From NCBI GenBank assembly GCA_015488125.1, contig WFOJ01000173.1, positions 1 through 20,389 of the forward strand: 20,389 nt of DNA, in the 5' to 3' direction. The number at the start of each line of letters is the position of its first letter. Position 1 is the first letter of the stretch. Of the stretch, positions 1 through 8,336 are shown piece after piece. A model generated the notes under the pieces. The model saw only the letters and a program-made list of their open reading frames with translations. It did no database searches and had not been told where the DNA came from. The position numbers and the translations under genes were made by a program. Source of the DNA: Mariprofundaceae bacterium. GTDB lineage: Bacteria > Pseudomonadota > Zetaproteobacteria > Mariprofundales > Mariprofundaceae.

Positions 1-2422
1 GCAGGTTGATACCTTCGATATATGCAGGAAGAATGCGTTTGACCTCCCCTTCGTATGCTATTGATGAAGAACGTTTCATGTTCTGCATCTGACGCGGACG
101 GTACCATCGTTCAAGCACAGCATAAAACCTGTCAGCATCCACCGGTTTGCTGATATAATCATTCATGCCTGCCTTCAGGCAATCTTCCCGGTCACCTGCC
201 ATGGCATGTGCGGTCATGGCGATGATGGGAATATCCGCGAATCCCGGCATCTGGCGAATCTTCGCCGTTGCTTCATAGCCACCCATCACAGGCATCTGCA
301 CATCCATCAAAATCACATCAAAGGCATCCGGCCCTTCCTGTTCCAATATATCCAGTGCCTCCTGCCCATGATTGGCAATACGCATACTGATATGCTGATT
401 GCTAAGCATACCTTGCACAACCATCTGATTGATTTCATTATCCTCAACCAGCAGCAGACGCAGCCCCTGAAGTGAATCCATGTTAGTTGTTGTTTTCTCT
501 GGCTGTTGCCTGTCATCAGCCTGCTGCTCACCGAGGACATCCGTGATCACATTATACAACATGGATTGACGGGGGGGCTTGCCGAGAAAGGCCGCTGCTC
601 CCTGTTGAATGGCCTGCTGTCGTTCCTCATCCTTGCCCCAGGCCGTCATCATCACCACCGGCAGTGAGGCCAGACCCTGATCCTGACGAATGGTTTTCAA
701 TAACGTCAAACCATCCATGCCGGGCATCAACCAGTCGAGGATCACCAGTTGAAAGGCATCATTCGTGTCACGTCTGGCTTTAAGCATACGCAAAGCCTGC
801 TCGGCAGAATCTGCCGTCTCCACCGTCAGTGTGAATGACTCCAGCATTTCGCGCATAGCATCCCGAAACGTTGCGTTATCATCAACGAGTAGGACGCGAA
901 GATGATGTAATACTGGTGGTACAGTCTCTGGTGCGTTCGCATCCTGCTGAAGGCCAAGCGGAAGATGAAAACTAAAAGTGCTACCCTTGCCTGGTTCGCT
1001 TTCCAGCCTGATACTGCCACCCATTAAGGTAACCAGTTTTTGGCAAATCGTCAGCCCCAAACCTGTTCCACCATAGCGCCGCGTGATCGAACTATCCGCC
1101 TGGGAAAAAGCTTCGAACAATTGCGCCTGCTTGTCAGCTGGAATACCAACTCCTGAGTCACGCACAGAAAAACACAGCGTGGCTTCCCTGGGGGCTTGTT
1201 CGATACAGGAAACAGTCAACGAAATTTCACCGTGATCGGTGAACTTCACGGCATTGGCCAGCAAATTGGTCAAAACCTGATTAATGCGCAAGGGATCGCC
1301 GATCAGTGCCCTTGGCGTATCATGTTTTGCCCAGACGATGAATTCGATGTTTTTACGGCCGATACGATCGCGAAACAAATCAGCCTGAGCATCAAGAATG
1401 TCCACGAGATTGAATGGCACATGCTCAATCTCCAACTTGCCAGCCTCAATTTTGGAAAAATCGAGAATATCGTTGATAATACCAAGCAGGTTTTCCGAGG
1501 AACTGATAACTGTAGAAAGATATTCCCTGGCCCTGGAAGAAAGCCCCTCTTCTTCCAGGGTCAGGCGCGTCAACCCAATGATGGCATTCATCGGCGTGCG
1601 AATTTCATGGCTCATATTGGCCAAAAATTCACTTTTTGCCTGCGATGCTGCTCTGGCTTTTTCCACAGCCTTCATCAAATCGGAAGTACGCGCCGCAACG
1701 CGCTCCTCCAGATTATCCCGCTGGTGCTGCAACTCCTTCAGTAAATCCTCCAGTGCCTGATGCAGCATCACCACTTCTTTGGTTTTTGTGCCTTTAAGCT
1801 CCGATAGGCTGTAGGCTTTTTCAACATCAAGTTGGCGCAGTTGGCCGGCCAGTTGACGCAGTGGTCGCAACAGATAATCGATCAACACCGTGAGAATCAG
1901 CATCAGCAAGGCAAAGCCACCCGCCAGGCTACCCAGCTCTTCCATTTCCCGCTGTCGCATCTTGTTAAACAGGGCATCATTGTAATACAGGCGTACAGTT
2001 CCCAGCATGATGCGCTCTTCGTCATTGCTAAACAACGCATCCTCGGCAATGAACGGCTTTGATTTTTTATTGATAGCCAGCTCATGAACGATCTCGCCAT
2101 CCATCATGCTTTTAACGCTGATACCCAGCAGCAATGGTGTATCCGTATTCGGCTCACGCAGGCTCAGCAACTCATTCGCATAAGCCCTGATATGTTCGCG
2201 GTCGCCGCGCGTCAGCAAAGACTCCAGCATCGGCTTGCTGCTCATCAGCAACAGATCGGCCTTGGTTTGTTCTTGTGCTCTGAGTTTATCCGATTTATTC
2301 CAGTGCCAGTCAGCATAAAGCAGCAATAAAATGAGTGCCGACAACACCAGCACAACAGTGTTGACCAGCGCCAACAGCGTGAAGCGAGTGTTATTGTTCT
2401 GGTTGAACGAATTATTATTCAT
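1..2422 (-). CDS. Membrane-bound hybrid sensor histidine kinase (C terminus cut by window edge)
   Basis: The frame is open from an ATG at 2422 to the window edge, giving 807 residues and no stop. A membrane segment lies at about residues 15-36 and another at about 166-186, around a periplasmic domain of about 130 residues with no family I recognise. A HAMP-like linker and coiled coil (about 187-260) lead to the HisKA H-box SHEIRTPMNAIIG with phospho-acceptor His272. The ATPase domain shows RINQVLTNLLANAVKF, a DSGVGIP box and a GGTGLGL box. Two receivers follow: the first has LVDDN and Asp563 in LDWLMPG, the second has VEDN and Asp707 in MDVQMPV plus SKPVD. An HPt domain may follow outside the window. 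The gene overlaps the YfiR-like gene upstream by 8 bp, so the two are probably co-translated as input protein and kinase. The ligand and output are unknown. Confidence 0.93.
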   Translation of the reverse strand, partial: MNNNSFNQNNNTRFTLLALVNTVVLVLSALILLLLYADWHWNKSDKLRAQEQTKADLLLMSSKPMLESLLTRGDREHIRAYANELLSLREPNTDTPLLLGISVKSMMDGEIVHELAINKKSKPFIAEDALFSNDEERIMLGTVRLYYNDALFNKMRQREMEELGSLAGGFALLMLILTVLIDYLLRPLRQLAGQLRQLDVEKAYSLSELKGTKTKEVVMLHQALEDLLKELQHQRDNLEERVAARTSDLMKAVEKARAASQAKSEFLANMSHEIRTPMNAIIGLTRLTLEEEGLSSRAREYLSTVISSSENLLGIINDILDFSKIEAGKLEIEHVPFNLVDILDAQADLFRDRIGRKNIEFIVWAKHDTPRALIGDPLRINQVLTNLLANAVKFTDHGEISLTVSCIEQAPREATLCFSVRDSGVGIPADKQAQLFEAFSQADSSITRRYGGTGLGLTICQKLVTLMGGSIRLESEPGKGSTFSFHLPLGLQQDANAPETVPPVLHHLRVLLVDDNATFRDAMREMLESFTLTVETADSAEQALRMLKARRDTNDAFQLVILDWLMPGMDGLTLLKTIRQDQGLASLPVVMMTAWGKDEERQQAIQQGAAAFLGKPPRQSMLYNVITDVLGEQQADDRQQPEKTTTNMDSLQGLRLLLVEDNEINQMVVQGMLSNQHISMRIANHGQEALDILEQEGPDAFDVILMDVQMPVMGGYEATAKIRQMPGFADIPIIAMTAHAMAGDREDCLKAGMNDYISKPVDADRFYAVLERWYRPRQMQNMKRSSSIAYEGEVKRILPAYIEGINL

Positions 2423-3002
2423 AACGACGCGCCAGTTTCAAAAACATCGGGTGAAACACGATGCCGGCTTCTTTCGCCGCTCGTGTATTGATATAGGGAA
2501 GGATTCTGCTGCTGATGTACAGGCCGGCAACAACACCGCGCTGCACATCACCCTCAAAGGGTGAAAAGGTCACCAGATGATGTTTGGAGGTGAAACGCAA
2601 CAGGGTTTCAAGGTCTTCATCGGAAAGCTTTTCAGCGATAAAGACCGCTGATACAAAGGGTACATTTTCTGATCCTGTCAGACGCTGCAAGGGAATGGCC
2701 TCAATAATGACCGGAATCTTGTGGATGGTTTTCAGCCGATGTGCCAATAATGCAAGCTGTTTGCGCAGCGTTGCCGAATATGCTTGATAAACAAAGCCCA
2801 GATGCAGTGCATGCGTTTTCGGCGAGCGCTTGGTGCCTAACGCCATATCCACAGACACGATATTAGGAAACAGCCTGCTGCCAATATTAATGCGCCGTGC
2901 ATCTTCCCCTGTTGTTCCCGCCAGTACCTGACTGGTCACGGTAAAAAACAGCAATAAACCCACGACCAGCAGTACCCGTTGATTTACCGCCGTACCACAC
3001 AC
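2415..3002 (-). CDS. YfiR-like (DUF4154-type) periplasmic protein
   Basis: A 195-residue protein with a signal peptide (VLLVVGLLLFFTVTSQVLA, cleavage near residue 29). The C-terminal half has the feel of the YfiR/DUF4154 fold: a segment ending GVVAGLYISSRILPYIN, then RAAKEAGIVFHPMFLKLAR, resembling the family ending 'INxxAAxxAGLxxSxxLLxLA'. YfiR in Pseudomonas is a periplasmic repressor of the diguanylate cyclase YfiN. Relatives are often encoded next to other membrane sensor kinases, where they are presumed input modules. Here the gene runs 8 bp into the hybrid kinase downstream, which supports a sensor/adaptor pair. The N-terminal half is less like YfiR, so the family call is tentative. The start is the ATG at 3002. 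The gene is divergent from bamD across 100 bp. Confidence 0.7.
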   Translation of the reverse strand: MCGTAVNQRVLLVVGLLLFFTVTSQVLAGTTGEDARRINIGSRLFPNIVSVDMALGTKRSPKTHALHLGFVYQAYSATLRKQLALLAHRLKTIHKIPVIIEAIPLQRLTGSENVPFVSAVFIAEKLSDEDLETLLRFTSKHHLVTFSPFEGDVQRGVVAGLYISSRILPYINTRAAKEAGIVFHPMFLKLARRYE

Positions 3003-3068
3003 GTGGCCCAGTGTATCATCAACAATGATAAAGACAATGCGAAACCTGCATCAAGAGCTTGCACCTGC

Positions 3069-3096
3069 TTGAGTTACGTTCTCTTCTTTCTATACT
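3069..3096 (+). promoter_or_regulatory. Candidate sigma70 promoter of bamD
   Basis: TTGAGT (3069-3074), a 16-bp spacer, then TATACT (3091-3096). The -10 box ends only 6 bp before the bamD ATG, so transcription would begin at or next to the start codon. No Shine-Dalgarno sequence is seen before that ATG. Confidence 0.5.
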
Positions 3097-3102
3097 GTCG
3101 CC

Positions 3103-3831
3103 ATGAATATTTTTTTGTTGCTTGCAACCATGTTGAGCATGCTTGCTGCCTGCGCCAAAGCACCGCCTTCAACGCTACATGAATCGGCCAGGGCTGATTT
3201 CGAAAAAGCCAGGGCAATGGTCGTTGATGGCGGCTATGATGAGGCGGACGTGTTCCTGGAGCGCTTTATCAATCGCTATCCCTATAGTGATTATGCCAGT
3301 AGTGCGGAGTTACTGCGTATTTACGCAACCTACAAAGGCGATCGTTTGGAATTAACCCAAATACTGGCTGAACGCTTCAAAAAACGCCACCCCCGTCATC
3401 CGGATTTAGCCTATGCGCAGTATATGCTGGCTATGTCCTGGTATCAGCAACGAACGCAACCTGACAGAGAGCAGGCTCCCACGCTGAAAGCCAGGCAGGC
3501 GTTTGAAGAATTAATTCGTGATTTTCCTGATTCGCCCTATGCGGCAGAAGCCAAAACCAGACTTCAGCAACTGAATAATCTGTTGGCGGCACACGAACTC
3601 AGCGTTGGTCGCTTTTACTTTGAAAAACATCGTTTGGTTGCTGCTATTAATCGTTTTCAAAGCGTCTTGCAGCACTATCAGAACAGCCCGGCGATCGAAG
3701 AAGCGCTGTATTATCTGGCCGCCAGTTACGACGCACTGAAGATGGATCAACAAGCCCACGATGTTGCCCTGCTGCTACAGCATAATTATCCCAAGGGGGA
3801 GTGGGGGCAGAAGGCACAGACCTGGTTGTGA
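3103..3831 (+). CDS. bamD: Outer membrane assembly lipoprotein BamD
   Basis: A 242-residue lipoprotein of the usual BamD length. The short signal sequence ends in the lipobox MLAAC with the lipidated Cys at residue 17. The body is tetratricopeptide-like, with repeats such as GGYDEADVFLERFINRYPYSDYA, then a segment with AYAQYMLAMSWYQ and FPDSPYAAEAKTRL, typical of BamD. BamD works in the inner leaflet of the outer membrane with BamA to insert beta-barrel proteins. An in-frame stop at 3070-3072 and the lack of any start codon between it and 3103 make the ATG at 3103 the only sensible start. Oddities: the signal peptide lacks a basic residue after Met, there is no visible ribosome binding site, and the promoter is very close. 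It appears to be a single-gene unit. Confidence 0.93.
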   Translation: MNIFLLLATMLSMLAACAKAPPSTLHESARADFEKARAMVVDGGYDEADVFLERFINRYPYSDYASSAELLRIYATYKGDRLELTQILAERFKKRHPRHPDLAYAQYMLAMSWYQQRTQPDREQAPTLKARQAFEELIRDFPDSPYAAEAKTRLQQLNNLLAAHELSVGRFYFEKHRLVAAINRFQSVLQHYQNSPAIEEALYYLAASYDALKMDQQAHDVALLLQHNYPKGEWGQKAQTWL

Positions 3832-3870
3832 CTTTTATCCTGTTGTTACAAGATAAGGTCGCCAGCATCG

Positions 3871-3903
3871 AGAAAGGGGCCGCCTGCGGTGGCCTGGCTT
3901 TCT
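3871..3903. terminator. Hairpin downstream of bamD, possible terminator
   Basis: GGCCGCC (3878-3884) and GGTGGCC (3888-3894) form a 7-bp stem with one G-U pair and a 3-nt loop. It is flanked by AGAAAG (3871-3876) and CTTTCT (3898-3903), which can pair across a small internal loop. The T tract is short, so termination strength is uncertain. Confidence 0.4.
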
Positions 3904-3998
3904 GGAAACTGACGTATGCACGTTACTTCAAAATACCGAAACGACGTTGACGGAATGTTTGGTAAGTGACTTATGATATCAAAAAAAGGAGTGTGAGG

Positions 3999-4256
3999 AT
4001 GAAACGCTTATTATTGCTGGCTGCCTTGTGCGCGATGGCTTCTCCGGTTATGGCAGGCAGCTTTTTCAACAGTATTGAGGACCGTACAGCGGCGCTTGCG
4101 CAGCAACTTCAGGGCAAAAATGATTATTATGCTTACCTGGCACGTGAATATGCCAGCATTGCTGATGAAGAAAAATCACAGCACGATATCGGTGTTGCCG
4201 ATTATTTCATGACCCTGGCTGAACAGGCTGCAGCCAAATCCGGAGGTGCCCAATGA
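3999..4256 (+). CDS. Small exported protein of unknown function
   Basis: An 85-residue protein. The ATG at 3999 is preferred over an upstream in-frame GTG at 3966, because AAGGAG (3986-3991) lies 7 nt before it and the signal peptide (KRLLLLAALCAMASPVMA, cleavage near residue 19) then begins normally. The mature part is about 66 residues, predicted helical and charged, with no cysteine and no motif I recognise. It overlaps the OmpA-domain lipoprotein gene by 4 bp (ATGA), and the ribosome site of that gene (GGAGGT) lies inside its end, so the two are probably translationally coupled. It is likely a periplasmic partner of that lipoprotein. Function is not assignable from sequence. Confidence 0.8.
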   Translation: MKRLLLLAALCAMASPVMAGSFFNSIEDRTAALAQQLQGKNDYYAYLAREYASIADEEKSQHDIGVADYFMTLAEQAAAKSGGAQ

Positions 4257-4966
4257 AATTAAGGCCTACCCTTATTCTTGTTGGTGGTGTAGCGTTGTTA
4301 TCTGCCTGCTCAACGACCGGTCCTTCTACCCAAATCAGCGAGCTTGATGAAGCGCGTATGTGGATCGAAAAGGCGCGCAATGCCGGAGCTGAAACCTGCA
4401 CGCCTGCGCTCCAGGCAAAAGCCGTCGCTCGCCTGCATCATGCAGCGCATGAATTCGATGAAAAGCATTATCATCCGGATGAGAATGCTCGGCTTGCTGC
4501 TGATGCTGTTAAGTACGCCAAACAGGCGTACGAAAAAACCCAGAATACATGCAACAAGCCCAAAGTCGTTGTCAAGGCTGCACCTAAAGTTCCACCCAGG
4601 GTCGCACCATCTCCTGCGAAGCCACCGGCTGTGATCGCATTAAATGGTGTGTTTTTTGAAACTAACAGCGCTGAACTCAAGCCTGCATCCAGGGTGACGC
4701 TTGATGCCGCAGTGAAAACACTGAGGGATCATCCAGAGCTTCGCGTGGAAGTTGCAGCGCACACAGATAGCCGTGGCCGTGCTTCCTATAACCTCAAGTT
4801 ATCCGATAAACGTGCCAATAGCGTTATGGCCTATCTGATTTCGCATGGCATTGATGCTTCCCGTTTGCAGGCTAAGGGCTATGGCGAAGCCATGCCGATC
4901 GCGGATAATGCGACGGAAGAAGGCAGGGCAAAAAATCGCCGCGTCGAACTTCGTCCATTGCCGTAA
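4253..4966 (+). CDS. OmpA-domain lipoprotein with N-terminal DUF4398-like helical domain
   Basis: A 237-residue lipoprotein. The lipobox LLSAC gives a lipidated Cys19. Residues about 28-100 are a helical region (DEARMWIEKARNAG to AKQAYEKTQNTC) resembling DUF4398 domains, with Cys49 and Cys100 able to form a disulfide. A Pro/Lys/Ala-rich linker (about 102-126) leads to an OmpA/Pal-type C-terminal domain. That domain has FFETNSAEL, VAAHTDSRGRASYN, LSDKRANSV and KNRRVEL, including the Asp172 and Arg187 positions that in the family hold the diaminopimelate of peptidoglycan. The expected role is anchoring the outer membrane to the cell wall. It is co-translated with the 85-aa gene. It is not a plain Pal because of the extra N-terminal domain and the absence of tolB nearby. 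Confidence 0.9.
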   Translation: MKLRPTLILVGGVALLSACSTTGPSTQISELDEARMWIEKARNAGAETCTPALQAKAVARLHHAAHEFDEKHYHPDENARLAADAVKYAKQAYEKTQNTCNKPKVVVKAAPKVPPRVAPSPAKPPAVIALNGVFFETNSAELKPASRVTLDAAVKTLRDHPELRVEVAAHTDSRGRASYNLKLSDKRANSVMAYLISHGIDASRLQAKGYGEAMPIADNATEEGRAKNRRVELRPLP

Positions 4967-4993
4967 ACGCTTGCCTGATTACTCAGCGTGAAG

Positions 4994-5024
4994 AAAAAGC
5001 GGGAGTTCGAACTCCCGCTTTTTT
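4994..5024. terminator. Bidirectional intrinsic terminator
   Basis: A perfect 20-bp palindrome (4999-5018, arms GCGGGAGTTC/GAACTCCCGC) has five A on its left (4994-4998) and six T on its right (5019-5024). It therefore has a U tract on both strands. It sits between the convergent OmpA lipoprotein gene and the enzyme I gene, and abuts the enzyme I stop codon. Confidence 0.92.
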
Positions 5025-6723
5025 ATACCTGCACAGGCACGTAACGCAATCGGGAAAGCAGGTTTCTGACAGCCAGTATTCTGTGTGTCGCCATGGAAAG
5101 CGCGTCAACACCGAAATTAAGAAAGGTTTCCGTCCATTCTGTATTACCTGCAAGCTCACCACAGACCGCAACAGGGATACCAGCCTGTCGGGCGGCTTGT
5201 ACCGTCATTTCGATCAGGCGATAAATCGCTGGATGACTGGCATTGTAATAATCGCGGCAATGCACGCTTTCCCTGTCTGCTGCCAGCGTGTACTGAATAA
5301 GATCATTGCTGCCGATAGAAAAAAAATCCGATACCTGGGCCAGTTCATCGGCGATCAGTGCGGCAGCCGGCGTCTCAATCATGCAGCCTAATGGTAGTTC
5401 GTTGTTTATACCCAGTTCATCGGCGCATTGCTTCATGTATTGACGCACAGCCGTAACTTCCTCCGGTTGATTCACCATTGGAATCATAATCTGCATTCTA
5501 CCATGGGTGCTACAACGCAGTAATGCGCGTAGTTGCGTGCGCAATACATCTTCATTGGCCAGTAGCAGGCGAATACCGCGAAGCCCCAAGGCAGGGTTTT
5601 CTTCTGTTTCCATGCCGGTAAGAAGCTGGAACATGGCTGGCTTGTCACCACCGATATCCAATAAACGAAACGTGCATGGTCGCCCATGCATTTGCTCAAC
5701 GATGTCACGATACTGTTGGTATTGGCGCTCTTCATCGGGGGGCTGTGAGTCGCGCAAAAACATAAATTCAGTGCGAAACAGCCCAATACCATCAGCACCA
5801 CAGCGGTGAACGGCCACCAATTCTTCACTGAACTCAATATTGGCCATCAACGCCATGCGATGCCCATCCTTGCTGCACGATGGCCGATTGGCAAAATGAC
5901 CGAGATCTTCGGCAACTACACCAAGCGCTGACATAAAACGACGATATTCGAGCAGGTCGCTGGTTTGTGGATGGACGATAAAACAACACTGTTCCGCATC
6001 CAAAATAATATCATCACCATCCCTGATAGTACACCCATGAAGATTCACGCCCATTAGCATTGGCAAGCCAATACCGCGTGCCACAATCATACTGTGAGCG
6101 TTCACTCCGCCCTGCTCAACAATAATGCCGGCTGCTCCCATTCGCCAGATCATGATCACATGGGCAGGGCTGATGTCATGCGTTACCAGAATAGCCGAAG
6201 TGCAGGAAGCGGCCTGTTCTTCACTCATCATCGTTGGTGTATTTCGGTGGAATTTTTGTAGCAGGCGTTGGCCAATATGCCATATATCCTGAAACCGTTC
6301 TTTCAGGTAATCATCCCGTACATCTGAAAAGGCCTTGCGTAAATCATTTAAATGCTGGTGGATGGCCCATTCCGCATTCATTTTTTGTTCGCGGATCAAT
6401 CTGCGGATGCCGACGATAAACTCTTCATCTTCCAGCATCAGTTTATGCGCTTCCATAATGGCTGCAACTTCGTGATGTCCGGTGTGCGTCAGTGATTCGA
6501 TTTCCTTCGTTACTTCACGCACTGTCAATGCCAGTGCATCTGTTAGTCGTGATTGCTCTTCTGCCACATCTTTTGCGTTAATATACAACTCGGGAACCGG
6601 TGATGCTCCGGCTAGTAATGTACGGGCCTTGCCAATCACAATACCACAACTGCCCGTAGCAGCCTGGCCGTATAAACGTTTACAGGTCACAGCGTCAGAG
6701 GTAGATTGCAAGTTGCCAGACAT
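5023..6723 (-). CDS. ptsI: PTS enzyme I (phosphoenolpyruvate-protein phosphotransferase)
   Basis: A 566-residue enzyme I, of normal length and with no GAF domain, so it is not PtsP/EI-Ntr. It takes phosphate from PEP onto a histidine and passes it to HPr. The phosphohistidine motif is GGVNAHSMIVAR with His210. The usual form is close to GGxTSHxAIxAR, so the residues around the His are unusual. PEP-domain marks are all present: GIGLFRTEFMF, LDIGGDKPA, NPALGLRGIRL, FSIGSNDLIQYTLAADR and the catalytic Cys521 in VCGELAG. It is the last gene of the hpf-to-ptsI block, 75 bp after HPr, and ends at the bidirectional terminator. No sugar-specific EIIB or EIIC is in the window, so the likely role is regulatory. 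Confidence 0.95.
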   Translation of the reverse strand: MSGNLQSTSDAVTCKRLYGQAATGSCGIVIGKARTLLAGASPVPELYINAKDVAEEQSRLTDALALTVREVTKEIESLTHTGHHEVAAIMEAHKLMLEDEEFIVGIRRLIREQKMNAEWAIHQHLNDLRKAFSDVRDDYLKERFQDIWHIGQRLLQKFHRNTPTMMSEEQAASCTSAILVTHDISPAHVIMIWRMGAAGIIVEQGGVNAHSMIVARGIGLPMLMGVNLHGCTIRDGDDIILDAEQCCFIVHPQTSDLLEYRRFMSALGVVAEDLGHFANRPSCSKDGHRMALMANIEFSEELVAVHRCGADGIGLFRTEFMFLRDSQPPDEERQYQQYRDIVEQMHGRPCTFRLLDIGGDKPAMFQLLTGMETEENPALGLRGIRLLLANEDVLRTQLRALLRCSTHGRMQIMIPMVNQPEEVTAVRQYMKQCADELGINNELPLGCMIETPAAALIADELAQVSDFFSIGSNDLIQYTLAADRESVHCRDYYNASHPAIYRLIEMTVQAARQAGIPVAVCGELAGNTEWTETFLNFGVDALSMATHRILAVRNLLSRLRYVPVQV

Positions 6724-6798
6724 ATTTCCGGTATAGCATCAACAGGCTTGCGAAGCGTGTATGTTGTCGTTCGATAGCCATACAAGGAACTACCAACA

Positions 6799-7068
6799 TT
6801 AGTGATCTTCACCAAATTTGTTAGCAAAAAGTTCAGTAATAGCCTGCATGGCGGCATCTGCATCCACCCCTTCCGTACGTAGCGTCAGCGTACTGCCCGC
6901 AGGTGCAGCCAATAATAACACACCCATAATGCTTTTGGCATTGACTTCCATACCATCGCGGCGAAGATAAATATCGCAATGAAAGCGGGTGCTCAGTCTG
7001 ACCAGTTGTGCTGAAGCTCTGGCGTGCAGCCCCAGCCGGTTACGAATGCTTACCTGGCATTCAGGCAT
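6799..7068 (-). CDS. ptsH: HPr phosphocarrier protein
   Basis: An 89-residue HPr in the canonical register. His15 lies in NRLGLHARAS and accepts phosphate from enzyme I. Ser46 lies in KSIMGVLLL and is the site for HPr kinase. Having both sites fits the hprK gene in the same block. The gene overlaps the EIIA(Man) gene by 8 bp. It is presumed to pass phosphate to the EIIA(Man) and EIIA(Ntr) proteins encoded nearby, because no sugar permease is present here. Confidence 0.95.
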   Translation of the reverse strand: MPECQVSIRNRLGLHARASAQLVRLSTRFHCDIYLRRDGMEVNAKSIMGVLLLAAPAGSTLTLRTEGVDADAAMQAITELFANKFGEDH

Positions 7069-7474
7069 ATCTGGCTCCCTGCATAAAATCGGATGTCACA
7101 CACATGTATTGCCGACCACCAGCTACCGTCGCTGTCGCCAGCGTGTGCAAATCTGTTGTTGATTTTCGTTCCGATACTGCTTTGATCAGCGCCGGCAGAT
7201 TGAAACCTGAAATAACCTCACAATGGCAATCCTTAGCGCTGGATTGGGCAAGATTACAGGGTGTGCCACCAAACATATCAGCGAACACGAGTACACCACT
7301 GCCTGTATCACACTGGCGAATCGCTTGTGAAATAGCCGTCATGGCGCTATCAACATCATCCGAGTTTTCAATGTCCACAGCTACCAGCAGCGGCTGTTTT
7401 GAAAGTACGTGTTCAATGGCTTTTTTTGCCTCGCTGGCCATTTTGGCATGGGCGATAATGACGATTCCAATCAT
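7061..7474 (-). CDS. PTS EIIA component, mannose (Man) family
   Basis: 137 residues when started at the ATG at 7474. A longer reading to 7507 would run into rapZ. The chosen start gives the family-like beginning MIGIVIIAHAKMA, with active His9, and a 4-bp ATGA overlap with the rapZ stop. Further family marks are VDIENSDDV and FADMFGGTPCNLA. A stand-alone EIIA(Man) without EIIB/EIIC partners is common in proteobacterial regulatory PTS clusters. It probably acts as a phosphorylation-state reporter rather than in uptake. It overlaps HPr by 8 bp at its 3' end. Confidence 0.93.
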   Translation of the reverse strand: MIGIVIIAHAKMASEAKKAIEHVLSKQPLLVAVDIENSDDVDSAMTAISQAIRQCDTGSGVLVFADMFGGTPCNLAQSSAKDCHCEVISGFNLPALIKAVSERKSTTDLHTLATATVAGGRQYMCVTSDFMQGARYA

Positions 7475-8334
7475 GATAGCTCTCTGTGTATAACAATTGG
7501 TGAGCATCTACCATCCTCACGCATCCATCGTGCCACCGATTCAACCAGGAACACCGAACGGTGACGACCGCCGCTACAGCCAATTGCCAGTGTAAAATAT
7601 TGTTTGCGCTCCCGTTTTAAACGGGGCCAGAGGAAGCTCAGCCATTGTTCAATATGACTGATCGATTCTGATACTTCCGGGTACTGGGCAAAAAACGCCT
7701 GAACTTCGGCATCTTTTCCCGTCATTTGTGCCAGTTGCGGAATATAATGTGGATTGGGTAGATAACGCGCATCAAGCACCATGTCTGCAGCCTTGGGTAA
7801 ACCACGACGATAACTGAAGGAGTACAGTGAACATAAGGGCTGGCGATCATATTGTTCAATACGAGTTTGTTCTTGCCAGAAGCTTTCTACCAGGTCAGAC
7901 AGTTCGTAAGGATTAAGCATTGAGCTATCCAGCACCAGATCTGCTTGTTCACGAATTTCTTGCAGAGCCTCACGTTCAGCTTGAATAGCCTGCACCAGTG
8001 GAAGTCCATCAGTGGAAAAGGGGTGGCGCCGACGTAATGAGGAAAAGCGGCGCCGCAGGGTTTCGTCATCGGCATCAATAAACAATGTTAACCAGTCGGA
8101 TGTCAGTTCAGGCAGGCGAGGGGTGTGGATATTCTGCCCTCTGAAGCTTCGGATATCCAAACATACCGCAGCCTGACGTTCCGACTGACTAACCGTATGT
8201 CGCCATGCTTCCAACATTGCTACGGGCAGGTTATCGGTGCAAAAAAAGCCCATATCCTCAAGCGCATGCAAAGCGGTGCTTTTTCCTGCGCCAGAAAGGC
8301 CGGTGACCACGATTACCGTGCCTGAATCATGCAT
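7471..8334 (-). CDS. rapZ: RapZ-family nucleotide-binding protein
   Basis: 287 residues, the typical length. The N-terminal ATPase part has a Walker A GLSGAGKST (about residues 13-21). The C-terminal part has the conserved IGCSGGRHRSVFLVE segment that forms the RNA/metabolite-binding domain in RapZ. In enterobacteria RapZ adapts the sRNA GlmZ for RNase E cleavage and senses glucosamine-6-phosphate. In other proteobacteria the family is a conserved PTS neighbour with a less clear role. The ATG at 8334 is preceded by AGGAGG, 2 bp after the hprK stop, and the gene overlaps EIIA(Man) by 4 bp. Confidence 0.95.
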   Translation of the reverse strand: MHDSGTVIVVTGLSGAGKSTALHALEDMGFFCTDNLPVAMLEAWRHTVSQSERQAAVCLDIRSFRGQNIHTPRLPELTSDWLTLFIDADDETLRRRFSSLRRRHPFSTDGLPLVQAIQAEREALQEIREQADLVLDSSMLNPYELSDLVESFWQEQTRIEQYDRQPLCSLYSFSYRRGLPKAADMVLDARYLPNPHYIPQLAQMTGKDAEVQAFFAQYPEVSESISHIEQWLSFLWPRLKRERKQYFTLAIGCSGGRHRSVFLVESVARWMREDGRCSPIVIHRELS

Positions 8335-8336
8335 GA

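Noticed and set aside
3947..3977. Possible promoter TTGACG ... TATGAT before the 85-aa exported protein gene
   Set aside because: The spacer is 19 bp, too long to claim, though some promoter must exist here if bamD transcription ends at the hairpin.
2415..4966. A YfiBNR system formed by the YfiR-like protein and the OmpA-domain lipoprotein
   Set aside because: The two genes are on opposite strands with bamD between them, and no YfiN-like diguanylate cyclase is present.
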